Part shown: positions 1 to 5,417 of the stretch, one piece after another
Layout of the letters: every line of letters begins with the position of its first letter
Position numbering within the stretch: position 1 is the first letter of the stretch
Assembly: GCA_031276375.1 (NCBI GenBank)
Contig: JAISNE010000222.1
Location: forward strand, 1-5,417
DNA from: Accumulibacter sp.
GTDB lineage: Bacteria; Pseudomonadota; Gammaproteobacteria; Burkholderiales; Rhodocyclaceae
Direction: 5' to 3'
Length of the DNA: 5,417 nt
Notes under the pieces: generated by a model
Database searches by the model: none
Told to the model about the DNA's origin: nothing
Seen by the model: the letters and a program-made list of their open reading frames with translations, nothing else
Position numbers and translations under genes: made by a program

Positions 1-303
1 GACGGCATCGATTGCCTGCTGATGGGAGTCGAATGATGTTGCCATCCACGTCCGGCCTGACCGGACAAAGCGGCGCGGAGGAATTTATACCAGGTTGCGG
101 TCAAGCCATCGCGATACGCCAGCAAATGACCGGAACCCCCGACACGTCAAACTTGAATATCAACGGCCTGTCGAGCGCAACCCGGTGTGAAACGGCGAAG
201 CAGCCCAGAAGGCCGATGGATCGCCATGGCGCGCAGCCCGAGCGATGACGAGCGGGGCTCTTGTCCCCCACTTTTGATTGCCCCCACCGGGGATATTTGA
301 CTA
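1..303. other. Intergenic region downstream of ETF-QO, no supportable gene
   Basis: I see no gene here. A plus-strand frame is open for 78 codons (12-248), but it has no clear ribosome binding site and resembles no family I know. Small palindromes are present: a 5-bp stem at 51-65 and a 4-bp CCCC/GGGG stem at 282-292, with a looser AGCCC/GGGCT pair at 235-259. None is followed by a T-run on either strand, so no convincing Rho-independent terminator follows the ETF-QO stop codon. The region could be the degenerate end of something outside the window, but nothing in the sequence shows this. Confidence 0.5.
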
Positions 304-1950
304 TCACATGTTCGGATAGGTGGGGCCTTCGCCGCCCTGCGGGGGTAGCCACACGATGTTCTGGAGGGGATCCTTGATATCGCAGGTCTTGCAATGCAGG
401 CAGTTCTGGGCGTTGATTTGCAAGCGTGGGTTGGCGCCGTTCTCGTCGCGCAGGATTTCGTAGACGCCGGCGGGGCAGTAGCGTTGCTCCGGCGCGTCGT
501 ATTTCGCCAGGTTGACGGCGATCGGCGTCGCCGCGTCTTTCAGCGACAGGTGGCAGGGCTGGTCTTCTTCGTGGTTGGTCGAGGAGAGAAAGACCGAGGA
601 CAGGCGGTCGAAGGTCAGCGCGCCATCCGGCTTGGGGTAGGCGATCGGCGCGCACTCGGCGGCGGGTTTCAATTTGGCGTGGTCGGGCGCTTTGATGTGC
701 AGGGTCCACGGCGCCTTGCCGCGGAAGAGCACCTGGTCGATGCCGAACATGATCGAGCCTAGCGTCTGGTTCTTGCTCATCCACGGTTTGAAATTGCGCG
801 CCCGGCGCAATTCCTCGTGGAGCCAGCTTTGCTCGAAGGCTTCCGGGTAGGCGCTCAACTCGTCGCGCCGGCGTCCGCCGGCCAGCGCGTCGAAGCAGGC
901 GTCGGCGGCCAGCATGCCGGACTTGATGGCGCAGTGCGCGCCCTTGATCCGGGAGGCGGTAAGGAAACCGGCATCGTCGCCGACCAGCGCGCCGCCGGGA
1001 AAAACCAGTTTCGGCAAGGATTGCAAGCCGCCGGCGGCCAGCGCCCGGGCGCCATAGGCGATGCGCTCCCCGCCCTCGAGAAACGCCCGGATTTCCGGGT
1101 GTGTCTTGTAGCGTTGGAATTCCTCGAAAGGCGACAGGTAGGGGTTCTTGTAGCCGAGGCCAACGACGAAGCCGACGGCGACCTGGTGGTTCTCCAGGTG
1201 GTAAAGGAAGCCGCCGCCATAGGTGTCGGGTTTCATCGGCCAGCCGCCGCTGTGTATGACGAGGCCGGTCTTGTGCTTCTCCGGCTTGATTTCCCAGAGT
1301 TCCTTGAGGCCAAGGCCATAGGTTTGCGGATCGGCGTCCTCGTTGAGATTGAAGCGGTCTTGTAACTGTTTTCCGAGATGACCGCGGCAACCTTCGGCAA
1401 AGAAGGTGTATTTGCCATGCAGTTCCATGCCGGGCTGGAAGGCGGGGCCTTCGGAACCGTCGCGCAGGCGTCCCATGTCGCCGGTGGCGACGCCCTTGAC
1501 GGCGCCATTTTCGTCGAAAAGAAGTTCGGCCCCGGCGAAACCGGGGTAGATTTCGACGCCGAGCGCCTCGGCCCGTGCGCCCAGCCAGCGGCAGACATTG
1601 CCCAGCGAGACGACGTAGTTGCCCTCGTTGTGGAAACACCGCGGCAGGAAGCGGTTGGGCACTTGCCGGGCGCCGCTTTCGGAGAAGAAGAAGAAACGGT
1701 CTTCCGAGACCGGGGCGTTGAGCGGCGCGCCATCCGCCTTCCAATCGGGAAACAGCTCGGTCAAGGCGCGTGGATCCATGATGGCGCCGGACAGGATGTG
1801 GGCGCCGATTTCGGCGCCTTTTTCGATCAGGCACACCGGGAGATCGGCGCCTTTTTCCGCGGCCCTCTGCTTGAGCCGGATGGCCAAGGCCAGTCCGGCC
1901 GGCCCGCCACCAACGACTACGACGTCATACTCCATGACTTCGCGCTGCAT
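304..1950 (-). CDS. etfQO: Electron-transfer flavoprotein:ubiquinone oxidoreductase (ETF-QO)
   Basis: This membrane-associated flavo-iron-sulfur enzyme oxidises reduced ETF and reduces ubiquinone, linking acyl-CoA dehydrogenases to the respiratory chain. The protein is 548 residues, a normal bacterial length. The N-terminus has the FAD dinucleotide-binding motif GGGPAG at residues 14-19, followed by the ETF-QO-typical EKGAEIGAHILSGA at 43-56. The second FAD contact region, beginning GDDAGFLTASRIKGAH, lies near 322. The C-terminal ferredoxin-like domain has the four cluster cysteines at 492, 517, 520 and 523 (YCPAGVYE, then CLHCKTCDIKDP). The frame extends upstream to an ATG at 1983, but the ATG at 1950 is preferred: AGGTGG lies 4 bases before it, and the flavin fold begins soon after. 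The gene follows etfA by 65 bases on the same strand and is probably cotranscribed with etfBA. I see no lesions. Confidence 0.96.
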   Translation of the reverse strand: MQREVMEYDVVVVGGGPAGLALAIRLKQRAAEKGADLPVCLIEKGAEIGAHILSGAIMDPRALTELFPDWKADGAPLNAPVSEDRFFFFSESGARQVPNRFLPRCFHNEGNYVVSLGNVCRWLGARAEALGVEIYPGFAGAELLFDENGAVKGVATGDMGRLRDGSEGPAFQPGMELHGKYTFFAEGCRGHLGKQLQDRFNLNEDADPQTYGLGLKELWEIKPEKHKTGLVIHSGGWPMKPDTYGGGFLYHLENHQVAVGFVVGLGYKNPYLSPFEEFQRYKTHPEIRAFLEGGERIAYGARALAAGGLQSLPKLVFPGGALVGDDAGFLTASRIKGAHCAIKSGMLAADACFDALAGGRRRDELSAYPEAFEQSWLHEELRRARNFKPWMSKNQTLGSIMFGIDQVLFRGKAPWTLHIKAPDHAKLKPAAECAPIAYPKPDGALTFDRLSSVFLSSTNHEEDQPCHLSLKDAATPIAVNLAKYDAPEQRYCPAGVYEILRDENGANPRLQINAQNCLHCKTCDIKDPLQNIVWLPPQGGEGPTYPNM

Positions 1951-1954
1951 AAGC

Positions 1955-1960
1955 CCACCT
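1955..1960 (-). promoter_or_regulatory. Shine-Dalgarno of ETF-QO, decides the start
   Basis: The minus strand reads AGGTGG, then GCTT, then ATG. This places a good ribosome binding site directly before the ATG at 1950. It argues against the longer in-frame start at 1983, which would add 11 residues unlike the family and has no comparable site. Confidence 0.7.
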
Positions 1961-2015
1961 CGATAGATGCTGGATACGCCCATTCGCCAGGCGTCGGAAT
2001 GTCACGGCGTCAAAA

Positions 2016-2948
2016 TTACGCCATCATCGCCGTCAGTTGCGGCACGATTTCAAAAAGGTCGCCGATCAGGCCATAGTCCGCCACCTGGAAGATCGGCGCG
2101 TCCGCGTCCTTGTTGATGGCGACGATGACTTTCGAGTCCTTCATGCCGGCCAGATGCTGGATGGCGCCGGAAATACCAATGGCGATGTACAGTTGTGGCG
2201 CGACGATCTTGCCGGTCTGGCCAACCTGGTAATCGTTGGGCACGAAACCGGAGTCGACCGCGGCGCGCGTGGCGCCAAGGGCGGCGCCGAGCTTGTCGGC
2301 GAGCGGCTCGAGCAAGGTGCGATAGTTTTCGCCGTTGCCCAGGCCGCGACCGCCGGAGACGATGATCCTGGCGGCGCCGAGTTCCGGACGCGCGGACTTG
2401 GTCAGTTCGCGGCCCAGGAACCGGGTTTGCGCGGTGTCGGCGGTGGCCGCGAGCTTCTCGATCGCCGCCGCGCCGCCGCCGGCGACGGCGTCGAAGGCGG
2501 TCGTGCGGACGGTGATGACCTTGACGGCATCGGCGCTCTTTACCGTGGCCAGGGCGTTGCCGGCATAGATCGGGCGCACGAAGGTGTCGGCCGATTCGAT
2601 GGCGGTGATTTCGGAAATCTGCGCCACATCGAGCAAGGCGGCGATACGCGGGGCGAGGTTCTTGCCGAAGGTGGTGGCCGGCGCCAGGATGTGGCTGTAG
2701 CCGGCGGCGTTGGCGATCACCAGGACGCTCAGGTTTTCGGCGGTTTGCGCCTCGTAGTGCGCGGCGTCGGCCATTTTCACCAGAGTGACGCCTTGCAGGG
2801 CGGCGGCCTGCTGGGCGGCGGCGGCGCAGTCGGCGCCGGCGACCAGCACATGGATGTCCCCGCCGATCTTCCGGGCCGCGGCGACGGTGTTCAGGGTGGC
2901 CGCCTTCAGGGAGGCGTTGTCGTGTTCTGCGATGACGAGGAGGGTCAT
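2016..2948 (-). CDS. etfA: Electron-transfer flavoprotein alpha subunit
   Basis: EtfA is the FAD-carrying subunit of the soluble ETF heterodimer, which shuttles electrons from acyl-CoA dehydrogenases and related dehydrogenases to ETF-QO. The protein is 310 residues, the usual length. The N-terminal alpha/beta domain starts [11 protein letters not shown]. The C-terminal FAD domain includes SGGRGLG, the segment [10 protein letters not shown], and the family signature at residues 253-279 ([13 protein letters not shown] through VIVAIN), followed by [19 protein letters not shown]. These features fit the classical non-bifurcating ETF that works with ETF-QO, rather than the FixB/CarE type; that is inference from family knowledge. 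The start at 2948 is supported by AGAGGA six bases upstream. Only 10 bases separate it from the etfB stop codon, so the two are very probably translated from one transcript. Confidence 0.97.
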   Translation of the reverse strand: MTLLVIAEHDNASLKAATLNTVAAARKIGGDIHVLVAGADCAAAAQQAAALQGVTLVKMADAAHYEAQTAENLSVLVIANAAGYSHILAPATTFGKNLAPRIAALLDVAQISEITAIESADTFVRPIYAGNALATVKSADAVKVITVRTTAFDAVAGGGAAAIEKLAATADTAQTRFLGRELTKSARPELGAARIIVSGGRGLGNGENYRTLLEPLADKLGAALGATRAAVDSGFVPNDYQVGQTGKIVAPQLYIAIGISGAIQHLAGMKDSKVIVAINKDADAPIFQVADYGLIGDLFEIVPQLTAMMA

Positions 2949-2954
2949 GGTTTG

Positions 2955-2960
2955 TCCTCT
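2955..2960 (-). promoter_or_regulatory. Shine-Dalgarno of etfA overlapping the etfB stop
   Basis: AGAGGA on the minus strand lies six bases before the etfA ATG, and its first two bases are the last two of the etfB TAG stop. Ribosomes ending etfB are therefore placed on the etfA start, which fits translational coupling and equal production of the two ETF subunits. The coupling is inferred from layout. Confidence 0.7.
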
Positions 2961-3708
2961 AGATCACTTTCGCTTCATTGCGAAGCTTGTTCATGAGTTC
3001 GGCCGCGTCGGCCACCTTGATGCCGGCGCCGCGTTTGGCTGGTTCACTGACCTTGAGCGTGGTCAGGCGCGGCGCGACATCGACGCCGAGGTCCGCCGGC
3101 TTGACCGTGTCGAGCGGCTTCTTCCTGGCTTTCATGATGTTGGGCAAGGTGGCGTAGCGTGGTTCGTTCAAGCGCAGGTCGGCGCTGATGACGGCCGGCA
3201 GGTTGAGCCGCAGGGTCTCGAGGCCGCCGTCGATTTCGCGGGTGACGGTCGCCTGGCCGTCGGCGATGACGACCTTGGAGGCGCAGGTGGCCTGCGGCCA
3301 GCCGGCGAGCGCGGCGAGCATCTGCCCGGTCTGGTTGGCGTCGTCGTCGATGGCTTGCTTGCCGCACAGGACGAGCCGCGGCTGTTCCTTGTCGCACAGG
3401 GCTTTCAGCAGCTTGGCGACGGCCAGCGGCAGGAGTTCGGCGTCGGTCTCGACCAGGATGCCGCGATCGGCGCCGATGGCCATGGCCGCGCGCAGGGTTT
3501 CCTGGCAGGCGGCGACGCCGCAGGAAACGGCAACCACTTCGGTGGCGATGCCGGCCTCCTTCAGCCGGACCGCTTCCTCGATCGCGATTTCATCGAACGG
3601 GTTGATGCTCATCTTGACGTTGGCGAGATCGACTCCGCTACCATCCGCCTTCACCCTCGGCTTTACGTTGTAGTCGATCACCCGTTTCACGGGAACCAGA
3701 ATTTTCAT
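2959..3708 (-). CDS. etfB: Electron-transfer flavoprotein beta subunit
   Basis: EtfB is the second subunit of the soluble ETF. It binds AMP structurally and carries the loop that docks onto partner dehydrogenases. From [14 protein letters not shown] the protein is 249 residues, the canonical length. Recognisable parts are [16 protein letters not shown] (36-51), the nucleotide-binding stretch [14 protein letters not shown] (116-129), the beta-subunit signature [20 protein letters not shown] (155-174), and the partner-recognition loop [12 protein letters not shown] (186-197), whose leucine 188 probably matches the anchoring leucine of the human protein. The frame is open upstream to 3771, but those 21 extra residues are basic, unlike the family, and run through a terminator-like hairpin. 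GAGGA seven bases before the ATG at 3708 fixes the start. This is the first gene of the etfB-etfA-ETF-QO cluster. Confidence 0.97.
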   Translation of the reverse strand: MKILVPVKRVIDYNVKPRVKADGSGVDLANVKMSINPFDEIAIEEAVRLKEAGIATEVVAVSCGVAACQETLRAAMAIGADRGILVETDAELLPLAVAKLLKALCDKEQPRLVLCGKQAIDDDANQTGQMLAALAGWPQATCASKVVIADGQATVTREIDGGLETLRLNLPAVISADLRLNEPRYATLPNIMKARKKPLDTVKPADLGVDVAPRLTTLKVSEPAKRGAGIKVADAAELMNKLRNEAKVI

Positions 3709-3715
3709 GAAAATT

Positions 3716-3720
3716 TCCTC
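3716..3720 (-). promoter_or_regulatory. Shine-Dalgarno of etfB, decides the start
   Basis: GAGGA on the minus strand, followed by seven bases and ATG, supports translation from 3708 (MKILVPVKR) over the longer in-frame ATG at 3771. Confidence 0.75.
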
Positions 3721-3727
3721 ACGAATT

Positions 3728-3766
3728 AAAAACCGCGGCCTCGGCCAGGCTGCCCGACGCCGAGGC
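3728..3766 (-). terminator. Hairpin with T-run between MFS remnant and etfB
   Basis: Read on the minus strand, GCCTCGGC (3759-3766) and GCCGAGGC (3738-3745) form a perfect 8-bp GC-rich stem with a 13-base loop. CGCGG and then TTTTT (3728-3732) follow. This resembles a Rho-independent terminator for transcripts coming from the MFS gene, although the five bases between stem and T-run would weaken it. On the plus strand no T-run follows, so it acts at most on minus-strand transcription. The T-run ends only 19 bases before the etfB start codon. It could therefore also act as a leader attenuator if the etf promoter lies upstream of it. Confidence 0.55.
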
Positions 3767-3780
3767 TCCATGGATCTTAC

Positions 3781-4470
3781 TTATTTCTTCTGTGGATCGT
3801 AGAGTTTATCCTTGATGAACAACGCGGGAATGAGTCCGCAGAAAAAGTAAGCGACGCCCATGACGAGGAAGCCCAGGCCGATGCCCATGCCGAGGACGTT
3901 CCTGTCCGCCAGGAAGCCGATGCAGAAGGGCGCCGTGGCGGCGAAGATCCGCCCGATGTTGTACGACCCACCAACCGCCGTGCCCCGGATGCGCGTCTCG
4001 AAACTCTCGGTCATGTAAGTGGCATTGACGCCGTAGGGGATTCCGTATACGAAGCCGAAAGCGACCAGCAGGAAGACGATGTTGTCCGGTGTGTAAAAGA
4101 GGACGATCACCAGCAGGAAGACGGTGGCGCCAATGGCGCCGAACGCGTAGACGATGCGACGACCGATCCGGTCCGCGACCCAGCCGGCGATGATCTTGCC
4201 GAGAATCATCGCGGTGTAGTAACCCACCATGTAATTGGTCATGGTCTTGAATTGTATGCCCAGCTCTTTTTCAAGATAGGAAGGCATCCAGTTCCCCACC
4301 CCGTAATAGCCGAATTGCAGGCAACCGGCGACCACGCACCACAGAATGAACAGCCTGCGCGTGGCGGGGTCGCCGAAAATGACTCCGTAGGCTCCTTGCG
4401 TCTTGACCGCCACCTGCCGCGCCGCGCTCTCCATTTTCTCTTTCAGCCGTCTCATGTTGGCTTCCAGCCA
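3781..4470 (-). pseudogene. MFS transporter, C-terminal half only
   Basis: This is the back half of a major facilitator superfamily permease, an inner-membrane secondary transporter of unknown substrate. From the internal ATG at 4455 the frame gives 224 residues to a TAA stop. A basic central-loop segment (about 1-34) leads into roughly six hydrophobic segments near 35-57, 73-93, 102-121, 126-148, 163-183 and 188-213. These match transmembrane helices 7-12 of a 12-helix permease. The loop motif GWVADRIGRR at 91-100, and TESFETRIRGTAVGGSYNIGR at 149-169, are typical of the AAHS/sugar-porter-like branch. Upstream of the ATG the frame still reads WLEAN, which resembles the usual central-loop WLE stretch, and family resemblance then stops near 4470-4476. 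Helices 1-6 are missing, so transport function is unlikely. The truncation point faces the truncated CoA-transferase. Confidence 0.85.
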
Positions 4471-4482
4471 GGAATTGTCGCA
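4466..4482. other. Deletion or rearrangement junction between two truncated genes
   Basis: MFS coding sequence on the minus strand can be followed up to about 4470-4476. CoA-transferase coding sequence on the plus strand can be followed from about 4475-4481 (LSHPGLIYCS). The two genes are head to head, and each lacks its 5' part exactly here, with no intergenic or promoter sequence left. No insertion-sequence end, target duplication or long direct repeat is visible. One deletion across a divergent gene pair explains it; a misassembly is the alternative. Confidence 0.7.
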
Positions 4483-5338
4483 TCCCGGCCTGATCTACTG
4501 CTCGATTACCGGTTTCGGCCAGACCGGACCCATGGCCCACTTGCCCGGCTACGACTGCATCATCCAGGGCATCGGCGGCCTGATGAGCATCACCGGCGAG
4601 CGCGACGACCTGCCCGGCGGAGGCTCGCAAAAAGTGGGCGTGGCGGTGGCCGACGTGATGACCGGCCTCTATTCCGCCATTGGCATCCTCGGCGCGCTGG
4701 CGCATCGTCAACAGACTGGAGAAGCCAGTATCTGGACATGGCCCTGCTCGATGTCCAGGTGGCGATGATCGCCAACATGAACATGAATTACCTGTGCTCG
4801 GGCAAGATCTCGCATCGCCAGGGCAATGCCCATGCCAACATCGTGCCTTACCCGGTATTCAAGGCGGCGGACGGTGAAATGGTCATTGCCGTCGGCAATG
4901 ACAGCCAGTTCGCCAAGCTGTGCGAAATCATGGGCTGCACGGAATTCGCCAATGACGAGCGCTACGCGACCAATGCCAACCGTGTGCGCAATCGCGAAGT
5001 ATTGATTCCGCTGCTGCAGGAAATTTTTTTTCCGGCGAAACGTCGCCGAATGGATCGCCATGATCGAACCGGAAGGCGTCCCTTGCGGACCGATCAACCA
5101 TCTCGGTCAAGTCTTCGATCATCCCCAGGTGCGTCATCGCGGCATGCGAACCGATCTGCCGCATCCCATCGCGGGGAGCACGCCCACGGTGGCCAACCCG
5201 ATCAAGTTCTCCGGGTCGCCGATCGAATACAAGACGGCTCCGCCCACCCTGGGCCAACACACCGAACATATTCTCTCAAATCTTTGTGGTTTCTCTGAAT
5301 CCGGGATTCGGCAATTGCGTGAAAAGAGAATTTGTTGA
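4475..5338 (+). pseudogene. CaiB/BaiF-family CoA-transferase, 5'-truncated and frameshifted
   Basis: This is the remnant of a class III CoA-transferase, which moves CoA between acyl-CoA and carboxylic acids; the substrate cannot be told. About 285 residues remain, reading in three pieces. Piece one, to about 4723, has LIYCSITGFGQTGP, GYD, QGIGGLMSITG and VGVAVADVMTGLYSA, where the Asp codon at 4652-4654 is the likely catalytic residue. Piece two, one frame over from 4726, has QYLDMALLDVQ through NMNMNYLCSG to LLQEIFF. Piece three, back in the first frame, has RNVAEWIAMIEPEGVPCGPINHL, a PQVRHRGM stretch, and the normal C-terminus around GQHTEHILSNLCGFSE. One lost base after GAA at 4721-4723 (GGC became GC) and one extra T in the run at 5024-5031 restore the frame exactly. 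The first 120 or so residues, including the N-terminal nucleotide-binding part, are absent. The gene is almost certainly inactive unless this is an assembly artefact. Confidence 0.88.
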
Positions 5339-5417
5339 CGCATTGAACCGCCTCGCCACGAACGGCAAGCGCTCAGACGCGGGAAGTGGGCAGGACTCGG
5401 CCTGGGAGTTCCCGATG
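5339..5417 (+). other. Sequence beyond the CoA-transferase, no clear gene
   Basis: No terminator hairpin or recognisable gene follows the TGA stop at 5336-5338. A plus-strand frame from a GTG at 5319 (VKREFVDALNRLAT) stays open for 33 codons to the window end, overlapping the CoA-transferase end by 20 bases. It could be the start of a downstream gene, but there is no convincing ribosome binding site, and so short an open frame in GC-rich DNA can arise by chance. Confidence 0.3.

Noticed and set aside
101..1834. A 577-codon minus-strand open frame, very rich in Arg, Pro and Gly
   Set aside because: It overlaps ETF-QO in another frame. The ETF-QO frame has clear FAD and [4Fe-4S] motifs, while this one has only the low-complexity composition expected of an out-of-frame reading of GC-rich DNA.
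2037..2996. A 319-codon plus-strand open frame
   Set aside because: It is antisense to etfA, rich in Gly, Asp and Val, and has no recognisable domain; it is a mirror of the GC-rich etfA codons.
2785..3729. A 314-codon plus-strand open frame
   Set aside because: It is antisense to etfB and the start of etfA, with no family resemblance, and so is a shadow of these genes.
3709..3771. A longer etfB starting at 3771
   Set aside because: The extra residues are basic, absent from the family and cross the terminator-like hairpin. The ATG at 3708 has a good Shine-Dalgarno and gives the canonical 249 residues.
4455..4490. Insertion-sequence end or attachment site at the junction
   Set aside because: No terminal inverted repeats, target duplication, transposase remnant or tRNA sequence is visible; the two coding fragments simply abut.
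5020..5040. Programmed frameshifting at the 8-T run
   Set aside because: The same gene also lacks its N-terminal part and has another frameshift near 4724, so decay or sequence error is far more likely than a controlled recoding event.
4252..5298. A 348-codon plus-strand open frame taken as one protein
   Set aside because: Only the middle part (about 4726-5031) is real, as the second piece of the frameshifted CoA-transferase. Its beginning is antisense to the MFS remnant and its end is out of frame.

Overview
The window looks like a piece of a GC-rich betaproteobacterial chromosome. The closest feel is Rhodocyclales (Accumulibacter, Dechloromonas or Azoarcus-like), but this is an inference from protein character and base composition, not a search. 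One half is a healthy metabolic operon. The other half is a decayed locus.

Healthy half (304-3708, all on the minus strand, read right to left): etfB, etfA and the gene for electron-transfer flavoprotein:ubiquinone oxidoreductase (ETF-QO). EtfB and EtfA form the soluble heterodimeric ETF, which collects electrons from acyl-CoA dehydrogenases and related flavin dehydrogenases. ETF-QO is the membrane-associated FAD/[4Fe-4S] enzyme that passes those electrons to the quinone pool. The three genes together make a complete route from acyl-CoA oxidation to the respiratory chain. All three reading frames are intact, carry their family signatures and have clear Shine-Dalgarno sequences. A strong GC hairpin followed by five Ts sits just upstream of etfB and may end or attenuate transcription arriving from the MFS side.

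Decayed half (3781-5338): a minus-strand fragment encoding only the C-terminal half of an MFS transporter lies head to head with a plus-strand CaiB/BaiF-family CoA-transferase that lacks its N-terminal part. Both genes are cut at the same place, about 4466-4482. The simplest explanation is one deletion that removed the 5' parts of a divergently transcribed pair together with their shared promoter region; a misassembly could give the same picture. The CoA-transferase remnant also has two single-base frameshifts, an apparent base loss near 4724 and an extra T in an 8-T run at 5024-5031.

The flanks (1-303 and 5339-5417) contain no gene I can support. I found no CRISPR array, tRNA, rRNA, insertion sequence or new defence-like system. 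The most interesting signal is the double-truncation junction.
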